Both the position numbers and the translations under genes were made by a program. 64,000 nucleotides of DNA from a bacterium (GTDB taxonomy: Bacteria; Electryoneota; B3-LCP): positions 269,339 through 333,338 of the forward strand of contig JAPKYS010000023.1 of assembly GCA_026394195.1 (NCBI GenBank), written 5' to 3'. The notes under the pieces are model-generated. The model was not told the origin of the DNA. It made no database searches and saw only the letters and a list, made by a program, of their open reading frames with translations. Shown here in pieces: positions 35,572 through 42,718 of this stretch (position 1 is the stretch's first letter; the number at the start of each line of letters is the position of its first letter).

Positions 35572-36669
35572 ATGGCGGACAGAATGCCCAGACAGGAAGA
35601 TGTGAAAGCAAAGGTACTGGAAACCCTGAAAAAAGTGAACTACCCCGGTTATAATAGAAATATTGTATCATTTGGAATGGCGAAGGGATTGCGAGTCGAA
35701 GGCGACAAGCTGACAGTCAATTTGGCGATGAAAGGTGTCGATGCAGTCATCGCTGATCAGATCAAGCAAGAAGCTATACGGTTATTAAAAGCGGAGTCTG
35801 GATTTCAAACCGTGGAAGTAACTGTGGAGAATGAACCTCCTCCGCAGCCAGGTTCGGCGCACGAATCTGAAGGATCGCACCAGGCTTTTAATCCCAAACC
35901 CTTGGCCGGGATCAAGTATGTTGTCGCGGTTTCATCCGGCAAGGGGGGTGTCGGCAAATCGACGGTCGCAGTCAATCTCGCCTGCGCCGCTGCACAACGC
36001 GGATTGAAAGTAGGTATTTTGGATTCTGATATTCATGGACCCAGTCTTCCAACGCTGCTGGGCATCAACTCGCAACCCGAAACTGAGGATGAAGGCTTCA
36101 TCCCCATCGAGAAATATGGCTTGAAGGCGATGTCCATCGGTTTTCTGATCGAAAGCGGACAACCATTGATCTGGCGAGGACCCATGGTCAATAAGGCGCT
36201 TGAACAACTTTATCACAGCACACTGTGGGGTGAACTGGACGTGCTCTTCGTGGATCTCCCACCGGGAACCGGCGACGTGCAGATTACACTGGCGCAGAAT
36301 TATAAGATCAGCGGTGCAATCATTGTGACCACACCCCAAAATCTGGCTTTGGAAGACGTCCGTCGCGGAGTGGTTATGTTCCAACATACAGCCGTACATG
36401 TCCTGGGAATTGTCGAGAATATGAGCTTTTACCGCTGTCCCGATTGCAAGTCGATCACGCACCCCTTTGGCGAAGGTGGCGGGGAGCGGGAAGCCGCAGA
36501 TCTGCAAGTACCCTTCCTGGGCCGCATCCCCCTGGACACGAAAACCCGGGAACTCTCCGATAAGGGAATTCCGGTGGTGGTTGATGATCCACAGAGCGAG
36601 AGCGCACAGTGTTATTTCAAAGTTTGGGATCAGACTTACCAACGTCTAACTAAATTATCCGAATCATGA
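35572..36669 (+). CDS. mrp: Mrp/ApbC/NBP35-family Fe-S carrier ATPase
   Basis: The 365-residue protein has an N-terminal MIP18/FSCA domain (about 10-85), then a P-loop ATPase domain with the deviant Walker A SSGKGGVGKSTVAVNLA, DSDIHGPSLPTLLG, DLPPGTGDVQITLAQ and the CxxC pair CPDC that holds a bridging [4Fe-4S] cluster in the dimer. It carries clusters to target enzymes. The ATG at 35572 lacks a ribosome site; the in-frame ATG at 35584 is an alternative. It overlaps the next gene by 4 bases. Confidence 0.95.
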   Translation: MADRMPRQEDVKAKVLETLKKVNYPGYNRNIVSFGMAKGLRVEGDKLTVNLAMKGVDAVIADQIKQEAIRLLKAESGFQTVEVTVENEPPPQPGSAHESEGSHQAFNPKPLAGIKYVVAVSSGKGGVGKSTVAVNLACAAAQRGLKVGILDSDIHGPSLPTLLGINSQPETEDEGFIPIEKYGLKAMSIGFLIESGQPLIWRGPMVNKALEQLYHSTLWGELDVLFVDLPPGTGDVQITLAQNYKISGAIIVTTPQNLALEDVRRGVVMFQHTAVHVLGIVENMSFYRCPDCKSITHPFGEGGGEREAADLQVPFLGRIPLDTKTRELSDKGIPVVVDDPQSESAQCYFKVWDQTYQRLTKLSES

Positions 36670-36983
36670 TAACAGAGGAATTCGTCTACGCAGCCCTGGA
36701 AACGGTTCTTGATCCCGAAATCGGGATAGATATCGTCAATCTTGGGTTTATCTACGACGTAAAAATTGCTGACGATAAAGTCGACGTGGCCATGACCCTG
36801 ACGACCAAGGGGTGCCCCATGCACGGCAGCCTGACTCAACAAGCCAAAGATGCGATCATCACGCACACCGGAGCGGCAGAAGCCAACATAAGGCTGGTCT
36901 TCGATCCACCCTGGAATGTGCACATGATGAGCGAATCAGCCCGAACCCGGTTGGGAATTGATCTCAGCCTGATGGACGATTAA
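36666..36983 (+). CDS. MIP18/DUF59 (FSCA) Fe-S assembly factor
   Basis: The 105-residue single-domain protein has the family motif LDPEIGIDIVNLGFIYDV and TLTTKGCPMHG with the conserved Cys. Related proteins (SufT, PaaD) help mature Fe-S enzymes. The start overlaps the mrp stop (ATGA) and the next gene starts 3 bases after its stop. With the FSCA domains of Mrp and of the IscU fusion, this operon encodes three copies of the fold. Confidence 0.93.
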   Translation: MITEEFVYAALETVLDPEIGIDIVNLGFIYDVKIADDKVDVAMTLTTKGCPMHGSLTQQAKDAIITHTGAAEANIRLVFDPPWNVHMMSESARTRLGIDLSLMDD

Positions 36984-36985
36984 CC

Positions 36986-38026
36986 ATGATTGTCACTGCA
37001 CTGGGACTGCTCTCCGGCGGGCTGGATAGCACGCTGGCGGCAAAACTGATGCTGGACCAGGGGATCAGGGTTCAGGGGTTGAACTTCAATACCGGCTTTT
37101 GCATCAGCGATACCCGACGCCAGTTGAAAAGGCGGGGACGCAAAGAAGGTACTCTCCGCAATGAAGCACTGCGGGCAGGTTCCGATCTGAATATACCCAT
37201 CGAGATCGTTGACGTTTCCGAAGAGTATCTGAGCATCGTCACCAATCCCCGCTGGGGTTACGGCAAAAATGCCAATCCCTGCCTTGATTGTCGCATCATG
37301 ATGCTCCGCAAAGCCAAAGCGCTTATGCCTAAGTTCGAAGCTCAATTTGTGTTCACGGGCGAGGTACTCGGCCAACGGCCCATGACACAAAAGCGCTTTA
37401 CTCTGAGGCAGATTGAAAAACAGACTGACCTTGATGGCTACCTGCTCAGACCGCTCTCAGCGCTCAGGCTTCCGGAAACCGAGGCAGAAAAATCGGGTCT
37501 GGTAGACCGACAGCGCCTTTTGGGCATCGCTGGACGATCGAGGAAGCCGCAATTTGAACTGGCAAAGAGATTGGGAATCGATGAATTTCCACAGCCTGCC
37601 GGCGGCTGCTGCTTCCTGACTGATCCGAATTATAGTCGCAAGTTTTTCGATTTTAATAAATATAAAGCGCCTGACCGTCAAATCAACCTTGAGGATTTTA
37701 CCCTGTTGAAGGTGGGGAGACATCTGCGGCTTTCTGATCATCTGAAGTTGATTGTCGGGCGTGATGAAGCCGAGAATAATTTCCTTGAGAGATATACCTT
37801 AGGCAGGTGGGCGTTCAGCCCCGTTGACATACCGGGTCCAACAGCACTTCTGGAAGGCAGTTCATCCGAACAGGATAGAGCTTTGGCGGCGAGAATTGTA
37901 GCTCGCTATAGCGATCATGAAGGGAGATCTCCGATCCGAATTCAATGCCAAAAGGACCAGGAAATAATCGCTATCGATGCTGTACCGATCGAATCGGATT
38001 TGACAGCACAGTTATTAATCAACTAA
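36986..38026 (+). CDS. MnmA/ThiI-like PP-loop ATP pyrophosphatase (probable tRNA thiolation enzyme)
   Basis: The 346-residue protein has an N-terminal PP-loop SGGLDS (10-15) for substrate adenylation and a CxxC pair at NPCLDCR (Cys99, Cys102), followed by FTGEVLGQRPMTQ and PAGGCCFL. This matches thiouridine-forming enzymes related to MnmA, but the C-terminal part differs from classical MnmA. It probably takes sulfur from the cysteine desulfurase in the same operon and thiolates a tRNA. The exact nucleotide is unknown. The additional Cys pair GGCC may be part of an Fe-S site, as in TtuA- or Ncs6-like enzymes. Confidence 0.8.
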   Translation: MIVTALGLLSGGLDSTLAAKLMLDQGIRVQGLNFNTGFCISDTRRQLKRRGRKEGTLRNEALRAGSDLNIPIEIVDVSEEYLSIVTNPRWGYGKNANPCLDCRIMMLRKAKALMPKFEAQFVFTGEVLGQRPMTQKRFTLRQIEKQTDLDGYLLRPLSALRLPETEAEKSGLVDRQRLLGIAGRSRKPQFELAKRLGIDEFPQPAGGCCFLTDPNYSRKFFDFNKYKAPDRQINLEDFTLLKVGRHLRLSDHLKLIVGRDEAENNFLERYTLGRWAFSPVDIPGPTALLEGSSSEQDRALAARIVARYSDHEGRSPIRIQCQKDQEIIAIDAVPIESDLTAQLLIN

Positions 38027-38043
38027 CCTGACGAAAGCACGAT

Positions 38044-38328
38044 ATGGTCAAAGATCCATTCGCACTGAGCGACAATTACGGCGATATTGTTAAAGGTAAA
38101 CTTGAAGAGGTTCTGAGTACTGCGCCTTCGATTGTTCTGGCGAAAGTCATCCGCAGGGTGCTGGAAAACCTGGTGCTGACAGAGCGCCTCGCTGCACAAA
38201 GCGGAGTAGAGATCGGTGGGCGGGAAAAACAGCAGCTCATGCAAAAGGATTATCCCGACATCCAAGCGGAAGTTGACCGGGCGGTGGGCGAATTCATCGG
38301 ATCAATCGTTTCCAGGGAAGGTGGATGA
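38044..38328 (+). CDS. Small hypothetical protein in Fe-S operon
   Basis: The 94-residue protein (MVKDPFALSDNYGDIVKGKL...) is mostly helical and has no Cys. I do not recognise the family. It is encoded 17 bases after the PP-loop gene and overlaps queH by 4 bases, so it is very likely translated as part of the operon. Its position suggests a helper role in tRNA modification or Fe-S assembly, by context only. Confidence 0.7.
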   Translation: MVKDPFALSDNYGDIVKGKLEEVLSTAPSIVLAKVIRRVLENLVLTERLAAQSGVEIGGREKQQLMQKDYPDIQAEVDRAVGEFIGSIVSREGG

Positions 38329-38855
38329 TGAAGGTCCTGTTACATGTCTGCTGCGGACCGGACGTTACAGTCCCGCTGGAACGACGGGAGCTGACGGATC
38401 AATTGTCCCTATTTTTCTTTAACCCCAACATCCATCCGACCGAGGAGTATGCTCGTAGATTGGCAGCATTCCTGAAAGTCGCCTGCCATTACCAGGCAGA
38501 ATATATTTTGGGAGACTATCAACCGGAAGACTGGACTGGATTGACTCAAGGATATGGAGATGCTCGGGAGGGCGGAGAGCGCTGTCGAATCTGCATCGGA
38601 CATCGGCTTGACAGCACCGCTGTCAAGGCCCAAGAGCTGGGATTTGACGCCATCGGCAGCGTCTTTACAACCAGTCCGCTGAAGAATCTCCAACTGGTTA
38701 ATGAATTGGGTCAAAGCGCTGCCGACCGTCACGGTATCCGCTTCATTCCTGCGGATTATAAGAAAAAGGATGGCTTTAAACGTTCGGTGCAAATCTGTAA
38801 AGAACTTGATATTTACCGGCAAAATTACTGCGGTTGTCGATTTTCAATAAGATGA
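38325..38855 (+). CDS. queH: Epoxyqueuosine reductase QueH
   Basis: QueH performs the last step of queuosine synthesis in tRNA, reducing epoxyqueuosine. The 176-residue protein has the DUF208/QueH signatures: LLHVCCGPD (Cys9, Cys10), FFFNPNIHPTEEY, RCRIC (Cys87, Cys90), TTSPLKN and YCGC (Cys169, Cys171), which hold a [4Fe-4S] cluster and a second metal. It replaces the unrelated cobalamin-dependent QueG. The start overlaps the previous stop. Its Fe-S need explains placement in this operon. Confidence 0.94.
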   Translation: MMKVLLHVCCGPDVTVPLERRELTDQLSLFFFNPNIHPTEEYARRLAAFLKVACHYQAEYILGDYQPEDWTGLTQGYGDAREGGERCRICIGHRLDSTAVKAQELGFDAIGSVFTTSPLKNLQLVNELGQSAADRHGIRFIPADYKKKDGFKRSVQICKELDIYRQNYCGCRFSIR

Positions 38856-38915
38856 TACAGACGCTTACTGACGTCCTCACTGTAGCTTCGATGCGTGTAC
38901 CACTCAGAGGCATTT

Positions 38916-40142
38916 ATGAACGATAAGCCCATCTACTTTGATAACAACGATACGACTCCCATGCTGGAGCCGGTCTTTGAAGCGATGAAGCCCTATTTCA
39001 TCGAAAAATTTGGCAATCCGGCATCACTGCACGAATACGGTGCAGAAGCTGAAGACGCGGTGAATGCCGCGCGCGCATCTTTGGCTGAACACATCGGAGC
39101 AACTCCGGAAGAAATTATCTTCACAGGGGGCGCCACTGAAGCCAATAATCTGGCAATATTGGGAGCAGCTCGCGGAGCATCTGAGAAGAAGCGGCACATT
39201 ATCACCACCAAAATTGAGCACAATGCCGTCCTCAATCCAGTTAAACGGCTGGAAAAAGAGGGCTTTTCGGTCACCTACCTGAATGTCGACAAAGAAGGCT
39301 TCATCGATCCTGACGAACTCAAACGAGCGATCAGGCCCGAAACCCTCCTTTTTAGTGTTATTCACGGCAATCATGAAATCGGAACGATTCAGGATTTACA
39401 GTCTCTGGGCGACATCTGCCGTGAAAACGGCGTCCTGATGCACACAGATGCTGCGCAGAGTTTCAGTAAAGTCCCCATCAAAGTTCAGACCACTCCGGTG
39501 GATTTGATTTCGGTGAATGCCCATAAGCTCCACGGACCCAAGGGCATCGGGTTCCTTTATATCCGCAAAGGAACCCGGATTGTCAAAATCATGGAGGGAG
39601 CGCCCCAAGAACAAAATCTGAGACCCGGAACGGAAAATGTGCCTGCCATTATCGGATTTGCCGAAGCGGCGCGGATCGCTTTTGATGGCATGGTGGATGA
39701 TACGGCCTACATGGCCTCCTTGCGTGACCGCTTGATCGATCAGCTTATCCAGATTCCACACACCCATCTAAACGGTCCACGGGGAAGCAACCGGCTTCCG
39801 ACCAATGCAGATATCACCTTCAAATATATTGAAGGAGAAGCGATCCTGATGCACCTCTCCATACGGGGAGTCTATGTTTCATCCGGTTCCGCTTGTTCAT
39901 CCAAATCGCTGACACCGTCGAGCGTTTTAACTGCGATTGGCTTGAAACATGAAGATGCCCATGGTTCGATTCGCTTCTCTTTTTCGAAGTTAAATACACC
40001 AAAAGAAGTTGACGTCGCCGTAGAAAAGGTCAAAGAAGTTGTCGCTCTGCTGCGCTCCATGACCGCTTTCATCCCGGAACTGCATTCGGAAGTCGAAGGC
40101 AAGGGACAGACCTTCTACAAGAAGAAGAAAGAGGAGCGTTAG
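38916..40142 (+). CDS. iscS: Cysteine desulfurase (IscS/NifS)
   Basis: The 408-residue PLP enzyme removes sulfur from cysteine for Fe-S clusters and tRNA thiolation. Visible features are YFDNNDTTP, GGATEANNLAI, HTDAAQSFSK, the PLP lysine in NAHKLHGPKG, LRPGTENVP and the active-site Cys loop SSGSACSSKSLTPS. ATG 38916 was chosen because AGAGG lies 5 bases upstream; the longer frame adds seven residues. The C-terminal tail is Lys-rich (KKKKEER). It is followed by two IscU-type scaffold genes. Confidence 0.95.
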   Translation: MNDKPIYFDNNDTTPMLEPVFEAMKPYFIEKFGNPASLHEYGAEAEDAVNAARASLAEHIGATPEEIIFTGGATEANNLAILGAARGASEKKRHIITTKIEHNAVLNPVKRLEKEGFSVTYLNVDKEGFIDPDELKRAIRPETLLFSVIHGNHEIGTIQDLQSLGDICRENGVLMHTDAAQSFSKVPIKVQTTPVDLISVNAHKLHGPKGIGFLYIRKGTRIVKIMEGAPQEQNLRPGTENVPAIIGFAEAARIAFDGMVDDTAYMASLRDRLIDQLIQIPHTHLNGPRGSNRLPTNADITFKYIEGEAILMHLSIRGVYVSSGSACSSKSLTPSSVLTAIGLKHEDAHGSIRFSFSKLNTPKEVDVAVEKVKEVVALLRSMTAFIPELHSEVEGKGQTFYKKKKEER

Positions 40143-40200
40143 CACAGGACGTGAACCTTTGAATGAGCGAAAACCAACCCAAGAATAATCCGGAGCAAAG

Positions 40201-40917
40201 ATGGCCATAAAGTATTCCCCGATGGTAATAGAACACTTCACTCATCCCCAGAACGTGGGAGAAATCGACAATCCCGATGCCGAAGCGACGGAAGGCTCCC
40301 CGGCGTGTGGCGATATGATTACCTTTACCCTCAAGGTGAATCCGGATAGCCACGTGGTCGAAGATATCCGCTTCAGATCCTATGGATGCGCTTCCAATAT
40401 CGCCACTGCATCGATGGCAACCGTCATCGCCAAAGGTAAAACCATTGAAGAAATCAAAGATTTTAACCCCAAGCTGATAGCGGAAAAACTGGGTGGTTTG
40501 CCTGCGATAAAAATGCACTGCTCGGTTCTCGCCATCAACGGCTTGAAAGCCGCAGCCAAACAGTGGGAAATTACGCAAGGTATCACTGAAGTTGAAGAGA
40601 TTCAGTGCAACGATACAACTATTCGAAAACTGCTCCATGAAGTCATCAACCCTCAAACCGGTAAGTCAATTGTCGCTTCCGGCATGGTGAGTTACATCCA
40701 GGTAGATGGAGGGAAGGTTTTCGTCGAGATTTCCATGCAAGGGACAGATGAAATGTACGCTGACAATATACGCGAAGAAGTTACCGAGAAAATCGAGTCC
40801 ATGAAGTGCGTACAGGAAATCATCGTTCGAATCATGGAAAGAGAGAAATTCGAATCGAGTGACTTGAATGGCTCCCGAGCAAGCACTAATCAATCTGGCC
40901 AGCCGGAGAAGAGCTGA
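40201..40917 (+). CDS. iscU: IscU-type Fe-S scaffold fused to FSCA domain
   Basis: Residues 1-130 are an IscU/NifU-N scaffold with all three ligand Cys: SPACGD (Cys36, Asp38), YGCASN (Cys63) and MHCSVL (Cys107). Residues about 137-215 are an FSCA/DUF59-like domain, also seen alone at 36666-36983. The 238-residue fusion resembles NifU in having a second domain, but that domain is not the usual ferredoxin or NFU type as far as I can see. GGAG precedes the ATG. The next gene starts on the last base of its stop codon. Confidence 0.88.
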   Translation: MAIKYSPMVIEHFTHPQNVGEIDNPDAEATEGSPACGDMITFTLKVNPDSHVVEDIRFRSYGCASNIATASMATVIAKGKTIEEIKDFNPKLIAEKLGGLPAIKMHCSVLAINGLKAAAKQWEITQGITEVEEIQCNDTTIRKLLHEVINPQTGKSIVASGMVSYIQVDGGKVFVEISMQGTDEMYADNIREEVTEKIESMKCVQEIIVRIMEREKFESSDLNGSRASTNQSGQPEKS

Positions 40918-41291
40918 TGTACTCGCAGGAATATATGAAACACTTCCAGAATCCGCAAAATATCGGCGATCTGGACGATGCGGATGCGGTAGAAGAAGTA
41001 CAATTCCAGGGGCAGGGCTGTTTCGACCGGATTCGAATTTTTGCCAAGCTCGACGGCAATAAACTAAAAAAAATCACCTATCGCACTCGTGGGTGTTCCG
41101 GTACCATTGCCTCCTGTTCTGCGATGTCAACCATGGCTGCGGGGATGGAACTGGACCAGGCAGCCCAGATCAGCGGTGATGACATTGCCGGTACTCTGGG
41201 AGGCGTCCCGGAAAGGAAGATGCACAGCGTAAATCTGGCAGCAGAGGCGCTGCGCAAAGTCAGTGAAACCTTGCTGAAGCGAAATGGGTAA
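40917..41291 (+). CDS. Divergent IscU-like protein lacking the third ligand Cys
   Basis: The 124-residue protein has the IscU fold signature (MYSQEYMKHFQNPQNIGDLD). Cys35 is in GCFD and Cys60 in RGCSGT. The third Cys of the KMHC motif is Ser104 (KMHSVN), and a new Cys67 appears in SGTIASC. The start overlaps the previous stop by one base (TGATG), so it is made together with the canonical scaffold. It could form a hetero-scaffold, bind a different metal site or act as a regulator. This substitution pattern makes ordinary [2Fe-2S] assembly doubtful. Confidence 0.85.
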   Translation: MYSQEYMKHFQNPQNIGDLDDADAVEEVQFQGQGCFDRIRIFAKLDGNKLKKITYRTRGCSGTIASCSAMSTMAAGMELDQAAQISGDDIAGTLGGVPERKMHSVNLAAEALRKVSETLLKRNG

Positions 41292-41814
41292 GCTACAAAA
41301 AGGATACGTGCAGGTTTACACCGGCGATGGCAAGGGGAAAACCACCGCCGCTCTCGGATTATCTGTCAGAGCCTTGGGAGCCGGATTGAAGGTTGGTATC
41401 GTCCAATTCATGAAAGGCTCTTCCTACAGCGAACTGAAGGCGCTGCGACGATTCGCTCCGGATCTTCAGTTGTTGCAGACTGGGCGAAGCAAGTGCATCC
41501 GCAAAGAAGAGGTCAATAACACAGACCGTCAAGAAGCGCGACGCGGCTTGGAATTAGCCAGGGAATTTCTCAACCAGGATGACCTGGACGTCCTAATTCT
41601 GGATGAGATCCTGGTGGCGCATTGGTTCGGACTCGTTTCCATGGATGACATGATAAATATCTTGGATCATCGCCCGGAACGGATCGAATTAGTGCTCACC
41701 GGAAGGCAGGCGCCTGAGGAGATCATCAGGCGTGCTGATCTGGTCACCGAGATGACTGAAATAAAGCACTACTACCAGTCGGGCGTTCCCGCCCGTTTGG
41801 GCATCGAAATGTAA
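41284..41814 (+). CDS. cobO: Cob(I)alamin/cobyrinate adenosyltransferase (BtuR/CobO)
   Basis: The 176-residue P-loop protein makes adenosylcobalamin from cob(I)alamin and ATP. It has GYVQVYTGDGKGKTTAALGL (Walker A), GIVQFMKG, DVLILDEI (Walker B) and LVTEMTEIKHYY at the end, all typical. It overlaps the IscU-like gene by 8 bases. B12 handling inside an Fe-S operon fits an organism with corrinoid proteins and B12-type radical enzymes. The family also includes btuR; the symbol is chosen by length and similarity. Confidence 0.94.
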   Translation: MGKLQKGYVQVYTGDGKGKTTAALGLSVRALGAGLKVGIVQFMKGSSYSELKALRRFAPDLQLLQTGRSKCIRKEEVNNTDRQEARRGLELAREFLNQDDLDVLILDEILVAHWFGLVSMDDMINILDHRPERIELVLTGRQAPEEIIRRADLVTEMTEIKHYYQSGVPARLGIEM

Positions 41815-41828
41815 CAACGACCCGAGCT

Positions 41829-42599
41829 ATGCTGCTTTTTATCTCCGATTCACACCTGGGTATCGGCACGTCGCAGGCGCAGACTGAAAGAATTGAAAAA
41901 CTGTTCGCCTGTCTCGATCATTACAGAGGAAATCTGGAAAGATTGTATATCATCGGCGATCTTTTCGATTTCTGGTTTGAGTGGCGGCACGTGATTCTCA
42001 AGCGCTATTTCCGCGTACTTTGCAAGCTGCGCGGACTGATCGACCAAGGGATTGAGGTCCATTATCTCGCCGGCAACCATGATTTCGCGCTAGGCCAATT
42101 TCTGCAGGATGAGATCGGCGCGGAAATACACCAAGATGCGTTTCAATTTGAATTTAACGGTAAAAAGTTCTACCTGCTGCATGGGGACGGCTTAGCGCCC
42201 GATGATTGGGGATACCGCTTTCTCAAACGCATCTTCCGGAACCGTCTGAATCAGAAATTGTTCACCTTTATTCACCCGGACTACGGTTTAACTCTGGCGC
42301 ACACGAGCAGCCATACCAGCCGCAACCACACGATGCGGCGATGGGACGTTGATGGTTGGGCGTATCGAGCTGAAGCCGAAAGGCTAATCCGGCGGGGCAG
42401 TGACTACGTTCTCTTCGGACACACACATGAACCTCTTCTGATGGGACTTGATTCAGGCATTTACGTCAACACCGGAGACTGGATGCGCTATTTTTCATAC
42501 GCCACATACGAGAATGGGAACATGAAGCTGATGTATTGGGATCATCCAGGCCTATACCGTAATGAGAGCGAAGTCAGAAACTGCGCTGTAGCGAAATAG
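41829..42599 (+). CDS. lpxH: UDP-2,3-diacylglucosamine diphosphatase-like phosphoesterase (LpxH)
   Basis: The 256-residue metallophosphoesterase has the motifs DSHLG, GDLFDFW, GNHDF, LLHGD and GHTHEPL, in the order and spacing of LpxH. LpxH cleaves UDP-diacylglucosamine in lipid A synthesis, so an outer membrane with lipid A is likely. It starts 14 bases after the adenosyltransferase stop and appears to be last in the operon. The call is strong but a related phosphatase with another substrate is possible. Confidence 0.87.
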   Translation: MLLFISDSHLGIGTSQAQTERIEKLFACLDHYRGNLERLYIIGDLFDFWFEWRHVILKRYFRVLCKLRGLIDQGIEVHYLAGNHDFALGQFLQDEIGAEIHQDAFQFEFNGKKFYLLHGDGLAPDDWGYRFLKRIFRNRLNQKLFTFIHPDYGLTLAHTSSHTSRNHTMRRWDVDGWAYRAEAERLIRRGSDYVLFGHTHEPLLMGLDSGIYVNTGDWMRYFSYATYENGNMKLMYWDHPGLYRNESEVRNCAVAK

Positions 42600-42718
42600 A
42601 GTATTATTCGGTTCGTCGCTTAGCACACCCTCCATCCTCACCCCGAAAATAACGCTTTGTGCGGAACATACCGGGCACTCGATTGTAAAACATTCAAAAA
42701 GCACAGGTGCCCAATCCG

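Noticed and set aside
35932..36642. 236-codon frame antisense to mrp
   Set aside because: Shadow of a strongly conserved gene; no recognisable domain.
40163..40210. 15-codon ORF (MSENQPKNNPEQRWP) overlapping the iscU start
   Set aside because: No clear ribosome site; probably spacer sequence, though a leader role is not excluded.
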